Below are positions 1-10,864 of a stretch of 64,000 bases of DNA, piece by piece. This stretch comes from Achatina immaculata (taxonomy: Eukaryota > Mollusca > Gastropoda > Stylommatophora > Achatinidae): the NCBI GenBank assembly GCA_009760885.1, contig CM019716.1, forward strand, positions 4,874,438 through 4,938,437, in the 5' to 3' direction. A program made the translations under genes and the position numbers. The notes under the pieces were generated by a model. That model did no database searches, had not been told where the DNA came from, and saw only the letters and a program-made list of their open reading frames with translations. Every line of letters begins with the position of its first letter. The stretch's first letter is position 1.

Positions 1-176
1 GAACACAGACTAGTAATCCAGTATTAGGTATTGACCGCGTATATTTCTCTACACATTTGTACACATATATATCAGCTTATATCACACCTATTATTTCAAA
101 CTGTCAGGAATTTCCCTAGAATCGTATGTGCCGAAGTATTTAAATCAAGTTCATTTATCAAGTTTTAGATTATCAT
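1..176. other. Unassigned flank
   Basis: AT-rich sequence with no repeat or gene that I can recognise. It is the target-site side of the LINE insertion that follows. Confidence 0.5.
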
Positions 177-275
177 TATCATTAGATAATCAGTCAGTCA
201 GTCATTTGCATGTCCCTTGCGGAACTTTGCCTCCCTAACAGCTCTCCAGTGGTTCTAAGGACTGTTATAGCCCCA

Positions 276-322
276 GGTGGGGTGGGGTGGGGTGGGGTGG
301 GGTGGGGTGGGGTGGGGTGGGA
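276..322 (+). repeat. (GGGGT)n microsatellite
   Basis: About nine tandem GGGGT units. Runs of four G separated by a single T fit the general pattern for intramolecular G-quadruplex DNA. It lies close to the 5' end of the nested element. Confidence 0.9.
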
Positions 323-494
323 GATACGCTCTGCACTCCAATGGAATGTCTCCAAGGCGTGCGTCTCAAATAGCCTTCTGGTTTTCTCGTGGCAGAACTG
401 TTCAAAATGATAGGAGAAGGGGCGAAGGGGAATGTCTGGCGCCTGAAAACCAGACGCTTCGGGTAGATGAGAGTCACATTTGGTAGGTTATTTA

Positions 495-1115
495 TCGCTA
501 CTGGCGAGATTCTTCAACTGCCGTGCTGGAGTGGGGGTCCTCCCGGCCAGTGAAGAAAGGTGCGAATGGGGTTGCCGCGCGGCGCCACTATGGAAAAGTT
601 GAAAGAAAGGATTAAGTGAAGTAATCAGTAGTCTCGAGGTCAGGAATGCTTAAATCACGGCACCTCTGCTCTGGAGGTCGGCCATGCCCTATGTGCACTC
701 ATACCGGGCGAAATGCCTGAAACGGCTTAACCCAGGGGTTAAGACGCTGCTGGCGAGATTCTTCGGATGCCGCGTGTGGAGTGAAGCTCCTCCCGGCCAA
801 TGAAGAAAATACGAAAAAGCAGTTAGGGCTGCCGTGTGAAAAGGTGATGGAAAGGATAAAGTGAAGCTTAATCGGTATGTCCAGTAGTCTCGCGGCGAGA
901 GCTATTCATACCACGGCACTTCTGGTCTAGAGGCCGGCCACGTTCGATATACACCCATACTGGTGAAATATGCCTACACTGGCTTAAACCAGGGGTGAAA
1001 CTTGATGGCTACTCATGTCACGGTATCTCCGCTCTAGAGGTCGGTCACGTCCTAAACACGCCCATACTGAGATAATACGCCTAAACCGGCTCAACCCAGG
1101 GATGAAACTTACTAG
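495..1115 (+). repeat. Internal ~250-bp direct repeats of the nested element
   Basis: The motif CTGGCGAGATTCTTC occurs near 500 and 750. CTCCCGGCCA followed by TGAAGAAA occurs near 540 and 790. A GAGG-CGG block with a flanking CACGG occurs near 655, 913 and 1018. The spacing gives two imperfect units of ~250 bp and a partial third. A second, shorter duplication (GGTGAGAAAGTCCAACTC) is present near 1293 and 1380. Confidence 0.75.
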
Positions 1116-1667
1116 TGGCGAGGATTCGTCCTCCTGGACAAAAGCTCCGTCCTGGTCACAACTAGGAAAGGTAGTGGCCACGACCACAAAATGCTGAAGT
1201 CGGAGACACTGGACCAGTGCAGTCTAGATAGGCTAGTTCTCCTTTCACCCGGCGGGGATTTATGCACATCCTAATCACGCTGAGGTTTTACGGTGAGAAA
1301 GTCCAACTCTAGCCTGGATGGGCAACCACCTCTCACCCAGCGGGGATATACTGATATTCAAAACATGTCGAGGTTTTCCGGTGAGAAAGTCCAACTCCAG
1401 ACTAAACTGGGGCAACGAAAACCACGGTGTCACGCAATACCGCTTCTGAGACCCATCGAGAATACAGGCTCAAGCCCTGCAATACCTGAACCTCTTGTGG
1501 TCCTCTCGGGGATCTCGTGTGGTCCTTTTTTTTGGGACCACAGGGGGACCATGGGACCTATCGAGGACCACAGGAGTAAATTCAGTAGGATCACGGGGCG
1601 GCCCTGGTGGTAGAAGCGACCGGAGAAGAAGAAGATGAAGAAGAAGAAGAAGAAGAAGAAGCTCTCC

Positions 1668-2341
1668 TGTAGGCCTCTCGGTTGTAAGCAAGATGGCATG
1701 CTGCTGATGCATCCATATCCAGATTATCAACATGTCTTGCAGTCATCTTCGCCTTGGTCTTCCTCTCTTTCTTTTTCCCATTATGTACCCTTCTAAGACA
1801 GTTTTCTCTATATTATCATGACGTTTAATGTGTCCAAAATATTTCAGTTTTCTCTCTTTAATCCTCTTTACTAGCCAGCCTTCTTCAATATTAAGTTCTT
1901 GTAGTATGGATATATTTGTTCTTTTTTGTGTCCATGATATTTGAAGGACTCTTATGTAGCATTTACATCCAAAGGCATTTATGTGTTTCTCAGCTGTTTT
2001 GTTAAGTGTCCAAGTCTCACAGGCATATACTACTAATGGGAAATATGCATGCCTTTAAAAATCTTAGTTTTGTAGTTGTGTATGTTCCTCTACACAGCTT
2101 TTTTAAAGTTGATTTACTTTTTGAAGAGGATATATGTCCTCCTTTTAATTTCCCTCATTGTATCTCCGTTATTAGTTAGTAGTGATCCAAGATATTCAAA
2201 ACTCTCCACTTCTTCTAATTTTTCCTCATTGATACATATATCAGCTGCCTTGTTTGTTTTGTCAGTTGTCATCAATTTAGTTTTCTCTGCATTAAGATAG
2301 AGGTTTTGCTCTTCACTCTTCTTATAGACTGACATAATTAC
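1668..2341 (-). pseudogene. LINE D reverse transcriptase C-terminal remnant
   Basis: Read on the minus strand, 2114-2347 gives a fragment with the pattern typical of the post-RT region of RTE-like LINEs: residues for 'NAEKTKLM', then 'ESFEYLGS', then a conserved asparagine-glycine and charged stretch. Further 3' (2100 to 1668) the frame is broken, but the characteristic 'rare-cutting' C-terminal region (KTNISI..., charged RGRPR-like stretch) can be followed by comparison with the copy at 7292-7752. There is no catalytic domain; it is a dead fragment. Confidence 0.75.
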
Positions 2342-2358
2342 TATCATTAGATAATCAG

Positions 2359-2780
2359 AGTCAAAAATTTTAGATGCAAAAAAAAAAGTCTAAAACTGGG
2401 AAGAAAACGAATGTAAAAATAGAAAATGTGTGATGTGGAGGAGTTGCAAGGCGTGGAAAAGTTCGAAAAGCAGTTGACCTGGAAAACATGACATGGAGGG
2501 CAAGAAAATCAATCTGACGTCAAACAAATAAAACGAGGTCAGCAGCGCCTGGAAAAAAAAATTAGCCATCAAAAGCCTGAGACAGTGACCTAGTTTAAAA
2601 TGACCTGGAGGACACAAACAACGAGGATCTGAACATGGAGATGACTACACAAAGACCCCACAGACAACTGTAATCTTGACAATGGATGCTGACCTACTGC
2701 CACACATTAGGAAGGGCTGGTGCAGGTCTTCAGCTCCGACTGGACTCATTTTCTGAAACACAAACATACAAACGTGTTCA
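2359..2780. other. No gene recognised
   Basis: Unique-looking sequence with a short poly-A. No coding frame or repeat family recognised. Confidence 0.4.
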
Positions 2781-2877
2781 GTTACACACTGATATCTTCA
2801 GTTACATACTGATATCTTCAGTTACATACTGATATCTTCAGTTACACACTGATATCTTCAGTTACACACTGATATCT
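2781..2877 (+). repeat. 20-bp minisatellite, ~5 copies
   Basis: Unit GTTACACACTGATATCTTCA repeated almost exactly, with a C/T variant at position 7. Confidence 0.95.
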
Positions 2878-3199
2878 TTTCTGTTCTTGTTTAATCCTGG
2901 CTGTCAGGTTTGTCATCTTTTGCGGTCAAAGCCACAAAGAAAAGTATCGATATCCGTGCTAGATTCAGTTAACGAGAAGAGATCGCAGGTCTCTCTTGGC
3001 AGGTGAAAAACTTCGTTGATTTTGTGGACTATGACGTCATTTTGAGTTCCCAGCATGCAGTAACACAGAAAGTAGAAACTGATATTTGATCGACTTTTAC
3101 ATGACCAGAACAAGGTAGAGGAGGAGGAGTAAAAATAACGAGAAAAAATATAACAAGATAAATAAAGAAATAAGACGCAAATGCAGAGAAGCAAAAGAA

Positions 3200-4276
3200 G
3201 TGTGGTTAAATGAGCAGTGCAGACAGATAGAGGACTCCCATAATAAAAACAGCAAAAACATGCACAAACGAATTAATGAACTCACAGGCAGGAAAACAAA
3301 ATATACCACAGGATGCCTGAAATCGAAAGAAGGTAAAATGTTAATGGGAAAAGAAGACATTGTGGACAGGTGGACAGAGTATATCGGTGAGCTATATGGA
3401 GGAGAAAGACCAGAATTAACACCAGATACTGAAAACTGTGAGGGACCACCAATACTTGAAGATGAAATCATAGATGCCATCAAACACACGAAGAAAGGAA
3501 AAGCGACTGGGCCTGATAATATAACAATAGAAGAAATAGAGGCACTAGAGGAGACAGGAATAAAAATAATAACCAAGTTACTGAATGACATTTACAAGAG
3601 TGGTTATATTCCCAGTGACCTGATTAAATCCACGTTTATAGCAATAACAAAGAAACCAAGTGCAAAGGAATGTGATGACCACCAGACTATCAGCCTCTCA
3701 TGTCACATAACGAAGCTACTTCTGAGAATAATTATGAGAAGAACAAGGAAAAAGATAAAAATGGAAATAGCAGATGAACAGTTTGGATTTGTTGAAGGAA
3801 AGGGAAAGCACAATGCCATTTATGCTTTACGAACACTAACAGAAAGAGCTTTAGAAGTACAGAAAGATCTCTACTTATGCTTCATTGATTACACCAAGGC
3901 ATTTGACAAGGTGAAACATAATGAAATTATTAAAATGCTTGAAGACATCAATATAGACGGCAAAGACCTGAGGATTGTAAAACATCTATACTGGCAGCAA
4001 GAAGCAGCAGTTCGAGTTGAAAATAGAATTGGAAAATATCAACCTATAAAACAAAGGGTGCGACAAGGATGTGTACTATCTCCAGACCTTTTTTCTCTGT
4101 ATAGCGAGAATATTCTAAGAACAATCATCACAGAACCAGGCATAAAAATTGGAGGATACAATATTAACAACCTTCGGTATGCTGACGACACAGTACTGAT
4201 AGCTGAGAACCAACAAGACCTGCAAAATCTCTTGATAAAGTCGCCAAAGAAAGTGAACAGAAAGGCCTTACTTTGA
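3200..4276 (+). pseudogene. LINE A reverse transcriptase domain
   Basis: Non-LTR reverse transcriptase read from an internal GTG; the frame is open upstream to about 3117, so the true start was lost by 5' truncation. Finger/palm motifs are visible in order: a KATGPD motif (~residue 105), 'CFIDYTKAFD' with the first catalytic Asp near residue 230, 'RQGCVLSP' near residue 290, and the catalytic YADD box at residues 327-330. The frame is lost near 4231-4234, where one base appears to be missing; the correct continuation is one frame over. The enzyme would copy its own RNA at a nicked target. As it stands the protein ends with about 14 aberrant residues. Confidence 0.88.
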
Positions 4277-4950
4277 ACATCAAAAAGACAGAGACTATGG
4301 TTATATCTAAGAAACAGAATCCACCAACATGCAGTATTAAATTAAACGGAACTGTTCTAAAGCAGGTGCAGAAATTCAAATACCTTGGAGCAGTAATAAC
4401 TTCAGATGGGAAATGCAGAACAGAAATTAGGAACAGAATAGGCCAAGCAAAGACTGCATTTCAGAGAATGAGAAACATATTGACCAACACATCCTTATCA
4501 ATGAATGTTAGAAAACGTGTCCTAAAATGCTATATTGAACCTATCTTGTTATATGGAAGTGAATCATGGACAATAGGCAAGTCTGCACAAAAATCATTGG
4601 AAGCAGCAGAAATGTGGTTTATTAGAAGAATGTTGCGAATCCCCTGGACAGCAAAAATAACTAATGAAGAATGTAGGAGAAGAGCTGGAGAGACAAAAAA
4701 CCTTGTCAAAAAGATAAGAGAGAGACAATGTACTTTCATAGGACATGCAATGAGAAGAGGGGGCATTGAAAATATTATAACAACAGGAAAAATAGAAGGA
4801 AGAATATCAAGAGGAAGACCAAGAGAAATGATACTGGATAGTCTGACGGGATGATGTGAGAGGAGATCACCAACTGAACTGATGGCCTGCATGAAGGATC
4901 GTGTATTCTGGAGAAGCATAATAGCCAACGCCAGTCGGCACGGCATATGA
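4232..4950 (+). pseudogene. LINE A RT C-terminal domain, premature stop
   Basis: Continuation of the RT after the frameshift. It contains 'KYLGAVITSDG', 'LLYGSESWT' and the basic 'RGRPRE' region typical of the RTE C-terminus. A TGA at 4852-4854 stands where a Trp codon is expected. Past it the frame remains open for another 31 codons to a natural stop at 4948-4950, directly followed by the (TGA)n tail. The nonsense mutation therefore removes only the extreme C-terminus. Confidence 0.85.
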
Positions 4951-4977
4951 TGATGATGATGAGAACAAGGTGGTTTC

Positions 4978-5110
4978 AGAGAGAGAGAGAGAGTCAAAAA
5001 GAGACAGTGATAGAGTGAAGCAGAGACAGAGATAGAGGTAGACAGAGAGAGAGAGAGATAAAGACAAAGAGACATAGGTATAGAGAATGAAAGACAGAGA
5101 GACAAAAAAG

Positions 5111-5141
<31 letters not shown>

Positions 5142-5142
5142 T
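4978..5142 (+). repeat. (GA)n-rich low-complexity tract
   Basis: Imperfect AG dinucleotide and GACA-type repeats, with pure (GA)n at both ends. It lies directly next to the LINE A target site. ORFs on its minus strand are leucine/serine artefacts. Confidence 0.9.
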
Positions 5143-5591
5143 CTTGTGTCTTTCTTGATGGACAGTTTCTTGTGATTATAAACAAATCATGGAACATAAT
5201 CCTCGGAAACAGAAACGAGGTTTAGAACTGAATCTCATATTCCCGGCTTCCGGTCACAGTTTCAGTTTCTCCACAGCAGGAGAGCTACACCAGAACAGCA
5301 AAACATTACACAGCAGCTTGGAGACCCGCGGGCTGCATGCTCCAGCCAGTCACCGCGGGCTGCATGCTCCAGCCAGTCACCTCACACTCCGTAATATCCT
5401 GAATAAAAAAAAAAAACATCATCTTCAAAGTTTATTACTTGACAAAATAACACAGAACATCATTTCAAATGATTGACAGGAAATATGTGGGCACCTCTCA
5501 CTCTTAACTCACTGGACTGGGTATCTTGCTGCGTCAGAGCGAGGCACACTTGCCAGAGTTAACCGTTCCTCTTCTCTCCTCCTCTTGATCT
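5143..5591. other. Intervening sequence with a 27-bp duplication
   Basis: No gene seen. A perfect 27-bp tandem duplication, starting CGCGGGCTGCATGCTCCAGC, lies at 5327-5353 and 5354-5380. A poly-A occurs near 5405. Confidence 0.7.
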
Positions 5592-5611
5592 CCCCCCCCC
5601 CCCCCCCCCCC
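5592..5611 (+). repeat. Poly-C tract
   Basis: Twenty consecutive C. Similar C or G homopolymers recur near 15020, 15067, 16737, 18440, 20317, 32360, 38853, 45170, 45463, 47030 and 48764. Confidence 0.95.
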
Positions 5612-6274
5612 AGACCATTGCTTCTACTTCCTTTCTCTCCTTCTCGGGCATTTCTTCCATCATAAGAAACTCTTTTATATCTCCCACTTCTTTCATCCGG
5701 TGTGATGTTAAATTCTCCCTGTAAAAAATTAACAGTGCCCAGTACTGTTATATACATAAAGAAACAATAGATTATAGGTTTAATATTATTTATATTATTC
5801 TTATTGTCAGTTTTTCAAAGCTAGAGCAACTGTAGAGCTCGTTCATATGAAATGAAGATCCCATGTTTGACTCTAAGTTGTGTCAGCTTCATAAATACTC
5901 TCATACTGTTACTGTTCCAGCAGTTATCTCTCTTTCGCTGCGACTGACAAATGTCCAAGTATATAAACAACCTGTGGGTTAATGCGCGTTTCTTTATTTC
6001 CGGATCGGGGATCTATGCAGGCTCCACTACCATAAGGAGGACGTCATGGTATTAGTACCACTTTTAACAAGTGCTGCTTCCCTGTAATTTTAACTATCAT
6101 TTGAGCATCTTTCTCTAAGTCAGAGATCTGAACCGCGGCGTCCTGGACAGCAGAGCAAGTGTGGCTGGAAGTATGGGCACGTCCATTCTCTAATGTCAGT
6201 TTTTATTATTAAAGCTCACTTTCTAGTTCCTTGGTCAGACAAGTGCGCCACAAAGTTAACTTCTTTTTATATGT
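5612..6274. other. No gene recognised
   Basis: Unique-looking intergenic or intronic sequence without a supported ORF. Confidence 0.4.
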
Positions 6275-6312
6275 CCGAAGAAAGAAAGAAAGAAAAAGAA
6301 AGAAAGAAAGAA
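6275..6312 (+). repeat. (GAAA)n microsatellite
   Basis: About nine imperfect AAAG units, close to the 3' end of LINE C. Confidence 0.9.
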
Positions 6313-6335
6313 CTACTAATTATAAATTCTGTTTC

Positions 6336-7291
6336 TTCTTCAGCTTTCAGAGTCATTAAGGCTCACTGCTGCAGATAAAGTTCGCCTCCATTCCTCTCTA
6401 TTCCTAATCTTCTCTCTCCAGTTGGTGACACCAATTTCTTTATATCCTCTTCTATGTTGTCTTTCCATCTCTGTCTTGGTCTACCCCTTGGTTTTGTTTC
6501 CCTCATCTCTTGTGAATACATCATTTTCATTTGTCTGTTCTCTTCCATTCTTTCTACGTGCCCCAGCCAGCGTAGTCCGTTCAGTTTCAAGACATTTATA
6601 ATTCGTTGGGATTTAAATAAGCTGTTCAGTTCAGTGTTCTTTCTAGCTCTCCATTCTCCACTGTTGGTATCCTTTATCAGCCCAAAGATTCTTCTTAGGA
6701 TCTTGTTCTCAAAGATCTGCAATTGTTGTTCATCTTTCTTTGTCGTACTCCATGTTTCTGATCCATACATGACGGCTGGTCATATTAAAGTTTTGTAGAT
6801 TGTTATTTTGGTGTTTTGGGACAGGATTTTGGATTTTAACAGGTGTTGTAAGGCAAAGTATACTTAATTCCCTATCTGTGCTCTGATTGTACTTTCCTCG
6901 CTTACTGTGTTGCTTCTGTTGAAGGTTGTGCCTAGATATTTGTATGTTTCTGCTTTCCTAATAATCATCCCTCCAACAGTTATATAATCTTGATCATTCT
7001 GCCTCTGGTCTCTTGATATCTTCATATACTCTGTCTTATCGTGGTTAATGATCACGCCCACTTTTAGTGCCACATCTCTCAGGTGTATGCAGGTACTGAT
7101 GACTTCTTGCATAGTTTCCCCCACCAGGTTGATGTCACCAGCGTATCCCAGTATTTTAGCTTGTTCTTCTGTACTGCTTTTTTCTTTCACTTTTCTGATT
7201 ACTTTTTCTAGTACTAGGTTGAATAGTAATGGAGATAATGTATCACTTTGTTTTAAACCAGTTCTTATAAAGAAGGGTTTAGACTTTTTTT
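6336..7291 (-). mobile_element. LINE family C, 3' half (split by later insertion)
   Basis: Minus-strand LINE. Reading from 7291: RT motifs 'GLKQSDTLSPLLFNLVLE' (canonical QGD, here QSD), 'GYAGDINLV' where the family normally has an (F/Y)ADD catalytic box, and 'YKYLGTTFNRSN'. After stops and a frameshift around 6780-6863, 'MYGSETW', 'RWLGHVERM' and 'RGRPRQRW' follow, ending at a stop at 6363. The 5' half resumes at 10967-12130, so the element was cut by the B/D insertion between them. Degraded catalytic box and several stops: inactive. Confidence 0.85.
6363..6770 (-). pseudogene. LINE C C-terminal domain
   Basis: 135-codon frame covering the post-RT region from 'MYGSETW' to the natural stop. 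An in-frame TGA, probably an Arg codon originally, lies four codons upstream of its first Met and separates it from the preceding RT-side sequence, which reads 'KSKILSQNTKI'. The basic RGRPRQRW stretch is typical of RTE-like C-termini. Confidence 0.8.
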
Positions 7292-7304
7292 TATATTCAT
7301 TCAT
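6864..7304 (-). pseudogene. LINE C RT palm segment
   Basis: Contains the TG-KQ motif, SPLLFNL and a degenerate catalytic box reading GYAGD instead of an (F/Y)ADD form. The second Asp of the DD pair is therefore not in its usual place, so activity is not expected. The first few codons of the open frame come from the (GAAT)n tail of the adjoining LINE D fragment. The real continuation of the RT lies beyond 10967. Confidence 0.8.
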
Positions 7305-7752
7305 TCATTTGCATGTCTCTTGCGGAACTTTGCCTCCATAACACCACTCCTGTAGGCCTCAGTTGTGAGCAAGATGGCCTGCCACTGATGCATCCATTTG
7401 CAGATCATCAACGATGTCTTGCAGCCATCTTCGCCTTGGTCTTCCTCTCTTTCTTTTTCCCATTATGTACCCTTCCAAGACGGTTTTCTCTAAATTATCA
7501 TGACGTTTAATGTGTCCAAAATATTTAAGTTTTCTCTCTTTAATCCTCTTTACTAGCCAGCTTTCTTCAATATTAAGCTCTTGTATTATGGATATATTTG
7601 TTCTTTTTTGTGTCCATGATATTTGAAGGACTCTTATGTAGCATTTACATTCAAAGGCATTTATGTGTTTCTCAGCTGTTTTGTTAAATGTCCAAGTCTC
7701 ACAGGCACATACTGCGATGGGAAATATGCATGCCCTTAAAAATCTTTATATC
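7292..7752 (-). mobile_element. LINE family D 3' fragment
   Basis: Minus-strand copy of the same 3' end as at 177-2358 and 35594-35935. It ends in a (GAAT)n tail at 7297-7310. Translation in pieces gives 'KTNISIIQEL', 'LKYFGHIKRHDNLEKTVLEG' and 'KRKRGRPRRRW'. It abuts the 3' end of LINE B at ~7753, where a short (GA)n run forms the junction. It is either a separate truncated insertion or the 3' part of a chimeric insertion with B. Confidence 0.8.
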
Positions 7753-7772
7753 TCTCTCTCTCTCTCTGAACC

Positions 7773-8226
7773 TTAAGTGCCCAGGGCACATGGGGCTTCC
7801 GCAAGGGTTTTCCACAAATGCCTGTCCTTCGCCTTTTTTTCTGCTCTTGCCCAGGTGAGCCCTCTATTGCTCAACATCCTTTCTGTTGTTCTTCTCCATG
7901 TCTCTTTTGGTCTACCCTTACTTCTGTTCCCCTGTGGTGTCCATCTTAGTGCTATTTTTGGTAGTGAGTTATCAGTCATTCGGAACACATGTCCCAACCA
8001 TCGCCAGCGTCTTTCCTCAATGATTGTTGTCAGCGGCTTCATCTGCATTTCTGCCAAATAAGATGTTATTTCTTATGGTGTTTGGCCAAAATATTTTTCT
8101 AATTCTTCGTAAACATTTAGTCTGGAAAGAATTCAACTTGTTTTCTACGGTTTTGGTGATTTTCCAGCATTCACTTCCATAGAGTAGTACACTTAGAACA
8201 TTACTCTTAAATATCCTGATTTTCAT
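7773..8226 (-). pseudogene. LINE B C-terminal region, frameshifted
   Basis: Two overlapping frames (8017-8226 and 7773-8057) continue the protein after a frameshift near 8220: 'FKSNVLSVLLYGSECW', 'CLRRIRKIFWP', then 'RWRWLGHVFRM', 'GNRSKGRPKETWRR' and a natural-looking end 'APCALGT'. The stop at 7773 is followed by a short (GA)n, probably the 3' tail. Confidence 0.85.
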
Positions 8227-8227
8227 A

Positions 8228-10864
8228 TTTATGCTTAGTTTTTTTTAATTTCCATATAGTCTGCAGCATTGCAAAAGCCTGGTTTGCTCTAGTAAGTCTG
8301 CTGTTGATGTCCTCTGTGCTGTCTCCATTTTCTACTACTCTGCTGCCAAGGTATACAAATTCGTTGACCTCCTCCACTAACTTGTTATCTACTCTGAGTA
8401 CATTTCTGTTGTTCACATTTTGCTTCATTAACTTTGTCTTTCCTACGTTGATCTTTAGTCCTATGTTGTTTGCATTCTGAGTTAGCTTGTTTATTTTATC
8501 TTGCATATCTTTGTGACTGCTTGATAATAGACAAATGTCGTCCGTAAAGTCAAGGTCCTCCAGCACTGTGTCAAGGGTCCATTGTAATCCTCTGCGTTTG
8601 TCTGATGTTGCCTCCTTCATTAACCAGTCTACTGCCAAGATAAATAATGTTGGTGATAGTACACATCCCTGTTTCACTCCTGTTTGTACCCTAAAGCTGC
8701 TGGAGGTATGTTATCCACAGATAACTTTGCACTGAAAACCCTCGTATAGGGCTTTGATTACATTAACTATCTTATGGGGGAGGCCATGCCATCTTAGGAT
8801 TTTCCACAGTGCATCTCTGTTGACACTGTCAAAGGCTTTCTCAAAATCTATGAATAATGCATATGTTGTGCTATGGCACTCATCTGCCTGTTCTAATATT
8901 TGCCTAAGTACAAATATGTGGTCTATGCATGATCTTCCTTTCCTAAATCCTGCCTGCTCTTTCCGAAGTTTTTCCTCAAGTGTTGGTACAATTCTGTTGA
9001 TGATTATTCTGCAAAATACTTTACTGGTGAGTGGCAGTAGGGTAATGCCTCTCCAGTTCCCGCAATCTCTGAGGTCACCCTTCTTTGGTAGTTTTACTAT
9101 AAGCCCAGTTTTCCACTCATCTGGGGCTTTTTCTAGATCCCAAATTTGTTGTAATATCCGGCAAAGTTGTTTTGGTGTTTCTGTTTCTTCTGCTTTCAAC
9201 ATCTCAGCAGTCACTTCATCTTCACCTGGTGCCCTGTCTGATTTTAGCTTCTTTATTGCCTCCTTTACTTCACTTATTGTTATTGGTCCTGTATTGATAT
9301 TTAGTTCCGTTTTTGCTTCAGGTATGTCTATTGTTTGTGCTGCTTGGGTTCTGTTTAGTAGGGTGTTAAAGTGTTCCCTCCATCTTTCAATTTTTTCTCT
9401 TTCTCCACTGACCAGTTGTCCATTTTGTGTCCTTACTGCACTTTCACATCTTGTGTTGAAGTTACCTGTCACCTGCTTTGTGATTTTATATATGGTTTTA
9501 ATGTCATTTGTATATGCTGCTTTCTCTGCTGTTTCTGCTAAGTTGTCATAATATTGACGTTTATCTTGACAGCATGATTCCTTCACTTCTTTGTCTTTTT
9601 GCGCATAATTACTTAGAACTTGTTCTTTAAGCCGTTGTGATTTGGTGTTCAGTAATTTTTTCTTGATTTCTTTTCTTTGCTCTATCTTTTCCCATGTGGT
9701 CTTGCTTATCCATTCCTCTTTTCTCAGTTTCTGATATCCCAGCACCTCTTTTGCTGTTTCCTGTAGTGTTTTATTGAACTCTAGTATGGACATTTCTGCT
9801 TCGTCTTGTAGGACACTGAAGCAGTTCTTAAGTACTATTGAGAATTCATTTCTTGTTTGCTGGTCTGTCAGTTTTCTTGTATCAAAATGTATCTTTCTGT
9901 GTTCTCCGATTTTGGCTTTCCTTAATTTTAGTTTTATTTTTGCTACCAGAAGATTGTGATCACTTCCTGCATCTGCTCCTTTCCTTGCTCTCACATCTTG
10001 TAGTGACCGTTTCCATTTGTTGTTTATCAGTATGTGATCGATTTGGTTTTCTGTGGTTTTATCTGGTGACCTCCAAGTCACCTTATGGATGTTTTTGTGT
10101 TGGAAAATTGTCCCTCCGATGGTCATCATGTTTTCTTCACAGAAACTGCACAGTTTTTCTCCATTTTCATTTATTTCTCCAATTCCTTCTCTTCCCATGA
10201 TTATTCTTCTATCTTCATTTCCTTCACCTACTTTTGCATTGAAGTCGCCCAAGATGAGTAGCATATCATGCTTGGGTATTGTTTCTACTGTGGGTTGGAG
10301 GCTGTTGTAAAAATCTTCTTTTGATTCCTCTTCAGCTACTTCTGTTGGTGCATAACAAACTATAATAGACAGCTTCGTGATTCATGAGTTGAAGCGTGCA
10401 TATAATAATCTCTCATTTATTGGGGTCCATTTCAGCAATGCTCTTGATGCTTCTTTTGTTATAATTAATGCTACTCCTCCTTCATGAAGATCTTCTTTAC
10501 CTGACCATATTATTGTATCTTCTGTGTGCTGTGTTGTTAATTTCCTTCTGCCTTGTCCTGTCCATCTTGCTTCTTGTATTCCTAGTATGTCTAGTTTGTA
10601 TCTGTGCATTTCCTTGATGGTTTGTGCTAGTTTTCCAGTCTGGTTTAGTGTTCTTACATTCCAGCTGCCTATTTGCATCTTGTGTTTAGGTTCCAGGAGG
10701 TCTGCAGTCGGGCTGGGGACTTCCAGTGGCTGGCTTTCATCCACAACCTTCATGGGCTCAGTTTCCTGATAAGCATTTCTCCTTCCACCTGCATTTGTTT
10801 TTTCCCTTGCTTCCGTTTCTGTAGCAGTCTGATAGTTTTTTTTACCAGATAGGGTTACTGGCAC
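8228..10864 (-). pseudogene. LINE B endonuclease-reverse transcriptase ORF
   Basis: One reading frame from a GTG at 10864 through to about 8207, broken only by in-frame stops at 10382-10384 (TGA, probably from CGA by CpG decay) and 8711-8713 (TAA). N-terminal APE-like endonuclease: 'IGSWNVRTLN', 'GIQEARWTG' (metal-binding Glu), 'LGDFNAKVG' and 'GSDHNLLV'. Reverse transcriptase: 'SDRAPGEDEVTAEML', 'ADECHS...LFIDFEKAFDSV' with the first catalytic Asp, 'GVKQGCVLSPTLF', and LDFTDD where LDFADD is usual. The enzyme nicks target DNA and reverse-transcribes its own RNA. Database hits to such sequences are often labelled craniofacial development protein 2, because a BovB endonuclease was captured by that ruminant gene. 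Confidence 0.88.

Larger units (their letters stand above)
240..1667 (+). mobile_element. Nested non-coding retroelement with (GAA)n tail
   Basis: The octamer AGCTCTCC is present at 240-247 and again at 1660-1667. Removing 248-1659 plus one octamer restores a continuous LINE D 3' end, matching the unbroken copies near 7330 and 42920. The inserted 1,412 bp ends in a (GAA)n run at 1623-1659, so it was probably retrotransposed in the plus orientation. It has no long ORF. It contains a GGGGT array near its 5' end and two sets of internal imperfect direct repeats. It may be a non-autonomous LINE derivative or a LINE 5' UTR-like element; the family is not recognised. Confidence 0.7.
177..2358 (-). 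mobile_element. LINE family D copy with 17-bp target-site duplication
   Basis: The direct repeat TATCATTAGATAATCAG occurs at 177-193 and 2342-2358, the target-site duplication expected for target-primed reverse transcription. Between them, on the minus strand, lies a 5'-truncated non-LTR retrotransposon. It begins inside the C-terminal part of the reverse transcriptase and ends in a (GACT)n tail at 194-207. The same 3' end recurs near 7300, 35900 and 42900. The copy is itself split by a foreign insertion at 248-1659, so its body lies at 1668-2341 and its last ~50 bases at 194-247. Family-level identity is inferred from the shared 3' sequence. Confidence 0.85.
3107..4971 (+). mobile_element. 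LINE family A (RTE/BovB-like), 5'-truncated, 10-bp TSD
   Basis: AGAACAAGGT occurs at 3107-3116 and 4962-4971 and brackets a 1,845-bp insertion. The insertion starts inside the region before the reverse transcriptase and ends with a (TGA)n tail directly after the ORF stop. This is the structure of a 5'-truncated target-primed retrotransposition event. The encoded protein resembles the RT of RTE/BovB LINEs. One frameshift and one nonsense codon inactivate it, which suggests modest age. Confidence 0.9.
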
